Below, piece after piece: positions 52,427 to 63,599 of a stretch of DNA of 64,000 nt. A program made the translations under genes and the position numbers. The notes under the pieces are model-generated. The model worked only from the letters and a program-made list of their open reading frames with translations. It made no database searches and had not been told where the DNA came from. Position 1 is the first letter of the stretch. The number at the start of each line of letters is the position of its first letter. Source of the DNA: Ricinus communis (lineage: Eukaryota > Streptophyta > Magnoliopsida > Malpighiales > Euphorbiaceae); contig NC_063256.1 in assembly GCF_019578655.1 (NCBI RefSeq), forward strand, positions 35,502,553-35,566,552, in the 5' to 3' direction.

Positions 52427-53218
52427 AGAGAGAGCCTGATCTAATTTTCCATCTATCTTCTTTAAATAAGAATTCTGAACTATGGACTTAGAAGTCTGCC
52501 AATTTAGTACTTCTTCTAGTGAAATGAGAGGCTCTATGGATCCTGATGGAGTAATCCTTGAGGGGAGGATCTCCGATCTTTTATTTTCGGACTTCCCTAG
52601 GGGAGGGAAATCTTCAAGCTAGAACATGAAACAACTTTGGATTGTCTAGGGTGGTTGAACTGCTGGTAAATCAAAGTAAGTTTCCTGTCTGCAAATAGTG
52701 GAAGGCTTCTGCCTAAAAACAATTCCCTTTTGAGCCAAAAGTACCTTCATCTCATAAAAAATGATGTCAAGGACAATATTTCATTCTTTTATAAGAAGTT
52801 CTAAGGCTTCCTTATACATAGGAAGAGGAGATTTATCATGTTTTTCTTTTTATTTTTTGTGGATGCCAATCCAAGGACCGTCTGGATCTCGGTTATTTAG
52901 CCTTGGTTCCGTGACTGAACACGGAGTTTCTGGAGACATGACTCTTGGAGTTTTCTTAGAGTGTTGAAAACATGGTTCAGCAAAATCGAGATCATCTCTG
53001 CAGGTGCATCCTGATTTACACATTCCTGGGTCAACATCCTAGATGAAGTGTCCCTTAATCCTAGTAGTATAGATATGATGTCCAGAGGACTGAAAAGAAT
53101 GAATAGGGATCTTTTCTCTAGGTCTGGACACAGGCTGAATCATCGAAGCCTGGAAAATAGAAGGAGCAGAAGAGGATTCTTCCGTTTTTGTGAAAATTGT
53201 TTTCACAGTACCATCTTT

Positions 53219-53985
53219 TTATATGACAAAAAGAGGATCAGTAGCCTGAACAGGCTTGGCTTGAGATGCCTGGAGTTTCTCATAATTTGTCACCCATTCA
53301 GTGGGAATTAACTTCTGCAGATCTTCTCTTTCCAGCTGCCTTGGGGCCTGGACTATTGTAGGGATTTGGCCGGAGTCAGCCATGATAAACAAAGCATCAG
53401 AGGAGGCTTGGAATCCTGGGATTTGTAAATTAAAGGCATGGTCCTGCAGTTTGTAGACAATCTGGTGGTGCAGGGTCGCAGAAAGAGCATCAGTTGCTTG
53501 GTTTGCTCCAGTGATCTGGACTTGGACTTTGAGTGCAATTGACAAATAATGATCATGAAGAGATAAATTAAAATTTGGGAAGAAAGTCAGAACAACACTT
53601 CCAGTGTTAAGTGTTGTGACAATAGTCCCGATTACTGCATGCTCGTATCTGAGATACCTGGTGTCCAAAAGTGACATACGGGCCGTAACTGGTAAACCCA
53701 TCCTGCCATTATACGAGAGAACTAGCTTGACAGCTCCAAGATGGAGATGTGTGTATCCTTGTTTCTTCCATTAATCTATAAAGGAAGTGGGAATCTCAAG
53801 AGTAACATACTGCTCTTGAGTGATAGAAGTAAGGGAACATTGTGAAAGAGAGGAAGATTGAACATACTCCTTAACGGATAAGTGTTGTTTGTGGATGATT
53901 TGGTTGAAGGTTTTTCGGACAAAGTTCTGTTTCTTGAAAATGTTATATGGGTTGATAATGGGTACAAGAGTATTTTCTATTTGGA
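53219..53985 (-). pseudogene. Pararetrovirus movement-protein region, 5'-truncated
   Basis: A 30K-type movement protein is indicated by the pattern LGAVKLVLSYNGRMG (about 53695-53745), followed by beta-rich sequence with ALKVQVQITG. In plant viruses such proteins widen plasmodesmata for cell-to-cell spread. An in-frame TAA (53771-53773) splits the region and another stop at 53219 ends it. The 5' end is cut off at 53985, where telomere-like repeats begin, so the natural start is absent. Confidence 0.8.
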
Positions 53986-54027
53986 CCCTAAACCCTAAAT
54001 CCTAAACCCTAAACCCTAAACCCTAAA
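53986..54027 (+). repeat. Interstitial telomere-type repeat, six CCCTAAA units
   Basis: Exactly six 7-bp units, five perfect CCCTAAA and one TCCTAAA (third unit), sit at the junction between the truncated viral sequence and AT-rich host DNA. They lie about 520-565 bp upstream of the mS41-like gene. AAACCCTAA is also the telo-box found in promoters of plant ribosomal-protein genes. Confidence 0.95.
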
Positions 54028-54550
54028 AGTAACATCTTATATTATTATTTAAATATTATATTCAATAATAAATTAATACTTTAATTATATGATAAATTTT
54101 TAATTCTAAGAAATAATAATATCAATTATATTAATAGTATTAATTTATATAAATATTAAAATTTATTAATAAAAATTTTTAAAATAATTTTTATATAATA
54201 AAATATTGAAATTAAAAAAATAAAAAATATATAAAAATAATTAATTCATTATTATTTTTAAAATATTAAAAATTAAATATTTTATTAAATTATATATATA
54301 AATTTAATTTTATAGTTAAAATAAAAATAACAATCGGAATAAACGAATATTTGTTATTGTAGTTGCGTAAACTTCGTCGAAATATGTTATGGGTTTTGGG
54401 TCGTATATGGATTTTAAACGGGCCGGAAACCCGCAGGAGAATCATGCATGGGTCTGGAACCCATTGGCTCAGTCTCTAAAATTAAGCACAGAAGTTATAT
54501 TGAGCAGTTTCTGTTTTTATATTTGATCATAATCAGAGAGATATTCAAAG
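54028..54550 (+). promoter_or_regulatory. Upstream region of the mS41-like gene
   Basis: 54028-54350 is AT-rich. 54400-54480 is richer in G/C and contains ACGGGCCGGAAACCCGC, with a GGGCC core like the site II elements common in promoters of plant mitochondrial and ribosomal protein genes. No strong TATA box is visible. Confidence 0.4.
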
Positions 54551-57043
54551 ATGGCGTGGAGAGTAGTAGTTAAAAACGCAAGCAAAGTTTCAAGCTTTAC
54601 ACCACAACAACCCAATTTAATTCGTGGCTTCTCCAGATTCTTCTCTAAAACCCCACCTTACATTGGTATATAGCTTCTTCACTCTTTCAGTTGATTCCTG
54701 ATTCTGTTCGGTGGGAAATGGAAATAAATTGTTGGGTTTTGTAAAATGATGTTTAAGTTTGATTGCTTTTGGAACTTGAAAACTGAGGAAACATATAATA
54801 AATCATGCATAAATAATACTAATGATATATTTCCCATGGTGACCGGGTTCATGTCTTAGCCCAATGAAAAACAAAGCAAGAAAGACTTAACTGTCGTTAA
54901 GCAAGATAGCCTACAGAAAAGTCAGATAATAGATCACTTCTGTAATTTTGTATCCCAAAAAAATTGGGTTGCTTTTTATTTCAAGTGAGATTTTAGCAGC
55001 CAAATGAAGAAAATATTTCTTTTTTGTAATTGTACTGAATCTTGAATTCTACGTATTTTTTTTTTTAATTTTCAATGTTGTGAAACATGCCTTCTTTAAC
55101 TGAATGTTTTGCTCTTTTCTATGTGCTATCAAGTATAATTATTTGCTCTTGTCTAATCAATTAGAACCTACAAATGTTCTGAGAGAGTTTTGATTATGAT
55201 TATTGCAGCAAAAGTCGGAATTCCGGAGTTCTTAACTGGAATAGGTAAAGGAGTGGAAGCACATGCAGCCAAGCTTGAATCTGAAATTGGTGACTTTCAT
55301 AAACTTCTTGTTACACGGACCTTGAAGCTCAGGAAGCTAGGCATTCCTTGCCAACATGTAATTTTCTCAATTTTATGCACTCTTAGTATGTCTATATGAA
55401 AGAGCATCTATATGTATATTCCATTTTGGCTATGGTTTATCAATTTCTTTTATATTGATATGAACTTCTCAATATTTCGGTTGTCATGATAAATTCAATG
55501 GAAAAGGCTTTACATTTTCTTTGGCTTAATCCTTTTAAGGATGTTAATCTTTCTCTACAATTTATATCATTCACATAGTTCACAACTCTTATGTAGCTGG
55601 AGGCAGCAGCTAAACTGATATTTTGTGACCTCAGTTGATCATGTTATCCACTGCATTATTAAATTGGATTTTTGTTGTTGAAATATCTCCTCCATCAGCT
55701 ACATTATGAAACATGTGATAGTTGTTTTTTCCTAATATTGAACTAAAATGTTTAACATCGTGAACGATAAGATTGATTACTCATCTTTTCTTTCCCTAAT
55801 TACATCCTCTGCTGGCAGAGTGACATAGAATCTTTAAATATGAGAAATTCCGGACCTTTAGGAAGAGTTTATGTTACAGTATTCCAATATTTTACTAATT
55901 AATTTGCAATTTAGCTATTATAGGTGATTCTTAGAATCATTAAGTTTTCCTTAATTGTTTTTCTTAATATTTTGCTAGTCAATTTCCTATTTAGTTATTA
56001 TAGGTAAATCTTAGGATCTTCCTTATATAAGTTTTCCATAATTGTTGTTCGTAATTATGACGAGTAGGGTTTAAGGGTTAGAGACTAGCCTACCCTCTCT
56101 TGTAACTATTTAAACATCATTTTCTTATGGAATAAGACAAGTAGAAATTTGTTCAAGGTTGTGAACTCCTAAAGCTCAGAGATCGTAGGGTTCTTTCTAA
56201 TGAGCCCTTAACTATAATTCAACATAGGTCGAAAAGGAAGAAATTCCAGCAAATACTCTGCACCTTCTTTGGATTCTGTGGTGAATCATAGACCCATAAC
56301 CCGAACCCAAATCAGTAAATCATACTTTTTCTGGTGGTTCATTATGAGATTGAGATCTTGTTGCTTGCCTCTACTTTGTGCTTCTCTTGCTTCCCTTTGT
56401 TTCCAAATGGAAGAGCTTGTATCAAATTATCGTGTAGTCATTTTGTGACCTGTATCCTCAAAATGCATCGAGGTTGTACATATATTTCGATAAATCTTTT
56501 GGCATCATGTCCATGAAAAGCCTCATTCAATTCTAGTCAAGTTGCAAAGCCCCTTATAAGTGACATGGTATTGAGACATACAAAATGATCTAGTGTTGTA
56601 CAGAGCTTAACATCTACATTATGCAGTTGGTTTCAAGCGGCGGAGCACAAATTTAGGTTCAAGTTCTGTACCATGGCCCAAATTGATTATAGCATGTGTG
56701 ATTTCCTGTTTCTTGTAGCAATTAATACTTCCATTAATTTTTCTGGAAAGCTATAGTGGAATAAGGTGCGGTAGCCTTGCCCAATTTCAGACCTTCAAAT
56801 GAAATGGTGGCTACATTTATTTGCACTCATAAGGAAGATTAGAACTATGTTAAAAATGCTTTATTAAAGTTTTCTTCAGAACATTGTAATAGTGTAAAAT
56901 ATTTTGTTCAATCAAAGCATATGGATCGCTATTAATTGTAACTTCTGATTTTGGTTTTGCAGAGAAAGTTGATATTGAACTATGCCCACAAGTATAGGGT
57001 GGGGCTGTGGAGGCCTAGAGCTGGCCTTATGAAAGCGAAATAA
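54551..57043 (+). CDS. Mitochondrial small-subunit ribosomal protein mS41-like (IGR motif), 114 aa
   Basis: Three exons: 54551-54665, 55209-55357 and 56963-57043, joined at GT-AG sites with frames preserved (115 + 149 + 81 nt). The N-terminal 35 or so residues are basic and Ser-rich with no acids (MAWRVVVKNASKV...), as expected for a mitochondrial presequence. The rest matches the IGR-motif (mS41) domain: IPEFLTGIGKGVEAHA (about 43-58), then TLKLRKLGIP (about 77-86) and ILNYAHKYRVGLW (about 92-104). In this family the IGR signature often reads IGR; here it is IGK. The yeast relative Fyv4/mS41 is part of the mitoribosomal small subunit. The second intron (1605 bp) carries an LTR-like insert. 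Confidence 0.85.
55872..56225 (+). mobile_element. Possible LTR-like insert in mS41 intron 2
   Basis: The segment begins TGTTACAGTATTCC and could end ATTCAACA. It has an 80-bp tandem duplication (units from 55886 and 55966), a TATA-like CTTATATAAG (about 56020) and then AATAAG-type polyadenylation context. These are features of a small Copia LTR. The flanking 5-bp sequences do not match, so the ends are uncertain. Confidence 0.35.
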
Positions 57044-58138
57044 GGTAAGACAAAATGTTCTTGTTTTCTGGAAAACAGTACGGAATCAGTTTGCTTCATG
57101 AGCCCATGGTTTTAGAGTGTTTGATCTCATGATAAGTGTAGTCCTTTATTAGTTTGTCAAAATTATAGGAAATTTAAAGGCCTATGTTTTGTAGGACACT
57201 TTTTCAAATTAGATTAAGGAGCATGTTGAGCAAACTCATGTTACGTGCGTGCCTAATGATTTGATTATGTTGAGATTATGATGATTGACAAAATAATTAA
57301 ATTGGGATGCACTATTTTCTTTTCACTTTCGTGGTGATTAATATTAGAAAAAATAAAGACAACTGAAATCTGTTGGATCATCCTTTTTCTAATGATGTTT
57401 AACCATTAAGCATTTGTTCTAAATTAGTTACCTATTGATTCCCAATACATAGTATTCAACGACTTATCAACTAATTACGGAATTGGTGCAATGGCTATTC
57501 ATGTTGAAGTCTTTCTCAAAGTTTAGCTTCCTTTTTCCTTGCTGTCTCATTGTTCTATATCATCCTAAGTTTCTGCTTTCTGTCTCTATATCACCAAACA
57601 TAGTACAGATTTTGACAATTGAGAGATGCGAGCATGACTGTCTAATAAACACACACAAACTAAACAATTTTTTATTAACTAAAATAATTTAAAATTTTAA
57701 AAAATGAAATTGTAACTAAAACAAAGAACTTATTCAGTTTGTTATTAGGCTTGAAGACAAGAATGTCTACGCAAGAGAAAGATATAACCTCAACTAATAA
57801 TTTCTATTTATGTGCTCCAACAAAGAGTAAAAAGTAAAATTCATAAATTTGAAAAAATGCACACTAAATCATCAACTGTTGAAGTTACATGAAGGATTTC
57901 AATTCAACAGCTGATCATTTCATGCATGAGAAAAGACCACCTAATCATTAAACACGGCATTCTTCTAAGGTCTAATACAGTAAAATTGTAGACAAAGAAA
58001 TGTGAGCAAAAATACACCAAAGAAAGTAACAAACAGTTGGGGTCCTTGGGCAAGTTAGGAAGAATTCTCCCAAAGGCAAAATCCAATTAAGACAATAATT
58101 GAAACTTAATTAAGCAGCGTACATGGCATTATTGATGA
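57044..58138. other. Intergenic DNA between converging mS41-like and laccase genes
   Basis: Should include the 3' UTRs of both genes. No other ORF with support (57483-57692 and 57904-58086 have no domain). Confidence 0.5.
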
Positions 58139-60787
58139 TCAACATTTGGGAAGATCAGATGGCGGAGGAGGTAGCTTCTCATTAGGAAGCTTTCCATCAA
58201 GGACAAGCCATGTCATATCCAAGCCCCAGCTTAGATGAACATCAAAGTGGCAGTGCATAAACCATACTCCTGTGTCACATTACAACCCACTGTTATCATT
58301 AAGTACTTTGTCTAAATAAAACACATCTACAGTTATATGTACTACTCTTAATATGCCATAATCTATGTGCCTTATTGTACATCCTTCTTTACTTTTGCTC
58401 TTCTACTTATTGTATAAGTATGTTACAGGCAATTAATCTCATTAAGCAGAAATGTGCTAATATTATATATGCCATTTAAATTCAATATGAATTTCTTTTT
58501 TGTTAAAAAAAAAAAAATTCCATTTATTAAAATGTGTTAAATCATACTAGCACAAGCATAATATATCTGTATGAAGTTGTTACTCACCTGGATTATCTGT
58601 GGAAAACCGTATTGCTACCCACCCACCAGAAGGCACAGCAACAGTGTTCAATTCAACAGGATCAACTAGATTATAATTTTTAGGGTCCTTATTAGGATCA
58701 AAGTTTCCAAATCCCTGGCCAACAACAAAGAAATTGAAGCCATGAAGATGAAAAGGGTGGCTTTCAATACCCAAAATGCTTGTACCCTGCAAGACTACCT
58801 CGACACTAGCATTAAATGGTAGCACCATAACTTTAGTTCCATTTGAAACAAAAGTATTATTTGGTGGTGGACCAGTGTAGTTAAATGGTTCAGGAGGAAC
58901 TCCAGGAAAATCAGTTGTATAGACCCCATTTGATTTTCTAAAATAATAGGCTTGAAGAATTGCTGTTGAAGGTAAAACAAAGGAATTATTGTTGACAGAA
59001 GCTGAAAATTTTGTGCCATTAGGTCCTTGACATGTCTGATTTTCTGGGCATGGATTGGCTCCTAGACCTACTGTGAAGAAAAATTTCTTGTCTACTTTTT
59101 GAGGAACATTAATGGGGAATTGATCATTAACCAGTCTGCGAAATCTTCTTGTGTAATTCGCTGCAATAGCTGTTGAATTGATAGGAGGAAGTGATGGTTT
59201 AATGAATATAGGTCTTTCACATTTGGATGAAGAATTTAATGAAGTTTCATACTCGAGAATTCCAGCAACAGTTGTATTATCAATTGCACCTTGAGAAGTT
59301 GAATATGGTCTAGCTAACATCAAGAATTTTGCATTAGGGGCTATAGGTTTTGTTTCAAGGAGCACGTTTGTAGTTTGTCCTGGAGAAATGAGCAAAAGAT
59401 CAGTTTTAAAAGGCTTAATATAACCTGCATCAGCTTCAACTACAGTGACACTGTGATTTGCTATGGTGAAAAAGAGGTCGTGATCGATTGTAGCGCTAAT
59501 AATTCTGAGTAAATATATCTTTCCTGGCTTCACCCTTAGCCTGTATGTATCTGTAATGCGATATAATACAATCATCAGTATTAAAATTAAATTTGGATTG
59601 GTACTTCTGCAGGTAAGTACATGTTGACAATATTTTACTAAATTGTACCTACCTTTTGCTGAGCAATTATATAATGGACCTGGAAGTCCATTAATGGTGA
59701 AGGCATTAGAGACATTTGGGGGACCTCCAGTCTGTAAAGCCTGGTTAATGATTTCCTCGGGATCAGAATTTTGCCATTCTCCTGTATTTAATATTGTCAT
59801 TAAAGTTATTAGTCTCAATCTTGATCGTGTTTAGCATAGAGAAGCTAAAGTAGTGCGAGAAGAAGTTACTATATATCAAGAAATCTTTTGTGTTAGCAAT
59901 ATATATAAATGATCTGGATTATACCAAATAAGATGGTGACTTCCTTGTATGGTTTGGGAAATGGATAAGAAGCATTGAGCTGAGGGAGAATGATAATGGG
60001 TCCGTAGACAGTAGCTCTAAGTGCAGAGTAGTGAGCATGCCATAAGAGAGTTCCTCTTTGTCCTGTGATGGTGAAGTTGTAAACATAAGTGTTATTTGTT
60101 TGAATAGGGCATTGAGCGATATATGCTGGTCCATCTGCCCATCCACTCTGTAGTTGTCTAACTCCATGCCTGTTTTCATCACCAAAAAGAAGAAACAAAG
60201 AAAATCAGCAACACTATAATCTTGAGAAAGATTCAATGTCCTCGAGATCGACTCGCATTCGACGATATCAATCGGGTCACCTCCTAATCTTGTCTCCATA
60301 AACTTGTTCTTTTTAAGTGTCGAAGGTGATGAAAAAAAAAAAAAAATTATGAAAACATAAACTCTCATAAGGGAAACAATTTATGACAAAAACCTAGTGC
60401 TTTTCATACCAATGGATGGTGATATTGTTGGAGACATGATTGACCACCTTCACTAGAACACGATCACCTTCTCTGGCAATCAGGGGAGGTCCTGGAAACT
60501 GACCGTTCACTGTCACCATACTCTTAGTGTAACAGAGTCTTGTGTAATTGGCCATTACTATCTGCAGTAGTTTAAGAAAACATTAAATAAAGAAAATATT
60601 AGTATAAACTAAGTGCAACTATCCATATGTTTTTTATGAGCTATTAAGAATTATTTGAAATGTGTACATCAAACTTGTAATGCCTAGTAATGCCTGCATT
60701 GGCAAACTGAGGAAGGGACAAGAGGCAGCTCATAGCAAGTAGAAGTGACATTAGAAATGCTAGCAACAGAGAAGCTGAAGCACCCAT
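58139..60787 (-). CDS. Laccase (multicopper oxidase), six exons, 579 aa
   Basis: Exons, in coding order: 60668-60787, 60410-60561, 59925-60169, 59653-59781, 58588-59550, 58139-58269. All introns are GT-AG and the sum is 1740 nt. The product is a secreted p-diphenol:oxygen oxidoreductase, whose plant relatives oxidise monolignols in the cell wall. A signal peptide covers about residues 1-31 (cleavage after FANA). Four copper-ligand motifs are intact: HWHG (90-93), WHAH (134-137), HPFHLHG (480-486) and HCHFDVH (542-548). The residue ten past the type-1 Cys (553) is Leu, the high-potential type. Many N-glycosylation sites (NIT, NNT, NFT, NCS) are present. Overall resemblance is closest to the LAC17/LAC2-like clade, judged from memory. 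Six exons and this length are normal for the family. Confidence 0.95.
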
Positions 60788-60860
60788 TTGCTAGCTCAGT
60801 CTTGCGCACAAACTTTTGTCACTTTTGAATTGTGCTTTTAGTTGAAAAATGAATGAAGAG

Positions 60861-60867
60861 ATTTATA
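60861..60867 (-). promoter_or_regulatory. TATA box of the laccase gene
   Basis: TATAAAT (minus strand) lies about 75 bp upstream of the start codon, giving a short leader of about 45 nt. Confidence 0.65.
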
Positions 60868-60879
60868 GGAACAGTTGAG

Positions 60880-62086
60880 TCTTAAACTTGGTTGATTAAT
60901 ATTATTACCTGTTGTTGGACCATGTTCAATTTGGAGTGTAATCAAAGTCAATTAGTTAATTTATCTGTCATTTTGATGCTTAATCCTCTATTTTCCTCAT
61001 ATAGTATTAACCTCAATAGGCTCTATAATAAGTTATGTCTTTACTAAAACAACCCTATTCATGGAAATTCTTGTCATGAAAATTTTCTTTAAAAATAAAG
61101 TGGGTCGCGTGTATGATGAAACCTCAGGATATGACAATTCAAGAAAATTACAAGATATTTTGTCCTTATGAATCGTCCTAAAAAGGACATATCTTCCACT
61201 GAAAAAGATGCATGGGAATCCACATAGCCATGCCAAAATAAAATTGAACCATATTAATATCTCATGGGCATAAATGGGAAGTAAAAATGCTTCCAAACTT
61301 ATACCTTATTCAGGTGGAAGAATTCAAAGATCTAGCCGTTGATGTCTAGTGACCAAGACAATCCAAGAGCCCAACCAAACAGAGCCTTAAGAACGCCAAA
61401 GTCTAGGAAGATAAGGACATTTGAGCCACACCATTGTTGAAAAGCAAGAAAAGATTAGGTTGTTTAGTGAATTAATTTTCTGTAAGTAACCAAAATAGTC
61501 ACTCAGGCTTAGTTATGAAGTCACAGTAGGTAGTGGCAAGTTAAGGGAGTAAAACTGGGTCAAGGGTGCATGCATAAGAGATATTAGTTAACCCAAGCTC
61601 CAATTTGTAGGTGCACCAACAACTACACTTCTTGCAGTGTACTCCAAATTAAATCTTCCCCCCCTGCATTAGTTCTTTTTTTTTTTGGGTCAATACATTA
61701 TGAGCTAGTTTCTTGTATTATATTAGGTCTATATCTCTAATTCAATTTAAAAGAAACATACAATTCATGTAGATTAAGAGATTCATGTGTAAGGGTTTGT
61801 CGAGATAATTAGTTCTTGATAATTAAAGTTAATTTATGTCTAAAATCATTATTGATCCGGACTTAGTAAAAGCCATAATCAAAGAATAGCAAACGTTGGT
61901 TTGCTTTTAAAAGCAGACATCTTAAAGTTATAGGTAATTATCACTTTTATGGTAAGTGCATAGCTACTGGCTCACTGAGCCTCTAATGAATTGGACTGGA
62001 GAATAGAAATAATTTCATAAGAAGTTAAGAACTGCAATGAACTAACATTACATGTTTTCAACAAGAGAAATAGAATATATAATTAA
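60880..62086. other. Laccase promoter and ZIP 3' flank
   Basis: No gene. The right part (to about 62086) should contain the ZIP 3' UTR; the left part is upstream of laccase. The ORF at 61033-61296 has no known domain. Confidence 0.5.
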
Positions 62087-63563
62087 TTAATCCCAAATCA
62101 TAACAACTGCTATAATTCCCACCCCAAGAAGCACAGCAAGAAACTTGAAGAATGGAGTATCAAAGTATGAGTGAGTTTGTGGTTTGAATCCTTTAGCTAT
62201 AAGATGGTTGATTGCAACATAGATAAAAACCCCACATGCAATTCCCATTGAAATAGCATACACCCAGTCAGCATCTTGGCCTTGAGTCGTTGCATCAATG
62301 GCAATCCCTATTCCCACTCCAATTGGGCTAGATATTGCAAAGGCAAAAGAGTATGTTACTGTTAATAAAAATGGTCTCTTTGGAATCATTCTCAGAAGTG
62401 CAATCCCCATTGCAATGGCTGCAAATATTTTGTGCAAGGATATTGTCCATAGATTCCTCCATGCTTCTGCCTTTGTTGCTGACCATAAATTTATAATATG
62501 TCAGAAAACGAAAGGTGCAAAACTCACTAGTCATCACTTTCTCTCAAAACATGAAAATTAAATCACTAGTAGTTAACTTTGAGCTAAACTATGCTGAACC
62601 AAAAGCAAAATGCATGGCACATGAAACATGGCAACACATGTATGTGTGATTAATTCTTGACATCAAGAAATTTACTATAGTTTGGTCCTAAATAAATATA
62701 CCTACTTTTTGAATTAAAGTATAGTTTTACTTTCAATTATATGAGTAGCTACCCTCAGCACCAAATTACCTACATGAAAGCCTCCATGTTTATATTACTT
62801 GGGAAGAAAAACAATAATTACACCTAAGCAAGCAAAGCAAATGTTGCTGACTTGCAATATACGTATATGAAAAAAAACTAAAATGTTGCTGACTTGCAAT
62901 ATACGTATATGAAAAAAAACTAACACCCCACGAAAAAGAGCATGTACCTGCAACTCCAACAGCAATACCCTCGAACACAGAATGAAAACACAGAGCAAGA
63001 ATGAGCAGAATAGTGTCACCAAGAGATGAAGTCCTCAAGAGCACTGGGTTGACATCAGCTTCAACTTGTTTATCGCCCTCTGGAGCCACCCTTCCTTCTT
63101 CAATTGGAACCCTGGATTCTCTTTGGCTACCTTTAGTAAGCCGAATCACTATACAATCACCAAACATAGTCAAGAGATATCCAAAAGAGGCTAGCATGAA
63201 GGAGAAAGGGTATTCCTTGGATGTAAGACTGCTAAAAGTGTCAGCAGAATCACTCAAGAAATGCATTAGAGATGTCCCAAGAAAAACTCCCCCAGCAAAT
63301 TGAGTACCCAAAAGAAGGAAACTCTCATTCCATCTATAGAAGTATGGAGAGACACCACCAGCAAAAGTGCTCACAAGAAGAATAATCAAACACCAAATTT
63401 TCACCAAAATTAACCCTTTTGCATGCAAATCTGCATCCTCATCCCTGCTGCTATCTTCATCATTACTTCCTCCATGGCCTTTGATTAAAGAAAATTGGAG
63501 GAGTAGTAGAGAAATGGAAAGGGTTGACTTGAGTATGTGATCAAAAGAAGATAGAGAAGCCAT
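62087..63563 (-). CDS. ZIP-family metal transporter, two exons, 335 aa
   Basis: Exons 62948-63563 and 62087-62478 (616 + 392 nt) join at CAG|GTACAT and TCAG|CAAC. The protein moves Zn2+ or similar divalent metals (Fe, Mn, Cu in some members) into the cytoplasm across the plasma membrane. An N-terminal hydrophobic signal-like segment is followed by an acidic patch (DEDSSRDED) and about eight membrane spans. The ZIP signature [13 protein letters not shown] (about 193-205; His194, Glu198) and [12 protein letters not shown] (His221) hold the metal-site residues. The C-terminus VVMIWD is typical of plant ZIPs. The cytoplasmic loop between spans 3 and 4 (about 140-180) has no His, unlike the His-rich loop of many relatives. 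By eye it is nearest the ZIP2/ZIP11-like members. An open frame runs on into the intron but is not the real end. Confidence 0.93.
62839..62924 (-). repeat. 43-bp tandem duplication in the ZIP intron
   Basis: Two copies (from 62839 and 62882), identical by eye, of a unit that starts AATGTTGCTGACTTGCAAT and ends in AAAAAAAACTA. The array lies about 25 nt from the 5' splice site of the single intron. Identity of the copies points to a recent event. Confidence 0.95.
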
Positions 63564-63599
63564 GACAGTTTTCTTTTCCTTGGGTCAGAAAGGTTTAGA

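Noticed and set aside
46630..53985. An intact, potentially active pararetrovirus
   Set aside because: Multiple in-frame stops (53771, 53219, 51515, 50445, 49572, 49122 and others), a frameshift near 51.1 kb and a missing movement-protein start make expression of a full polyprotein impossible.
62790..62947. Read-through end of the ZIP exon 1 frame
   Set aside because: It runs through the tandem duplication in the intron; splicing at 62948/62478 restores the conserved transporter instead.
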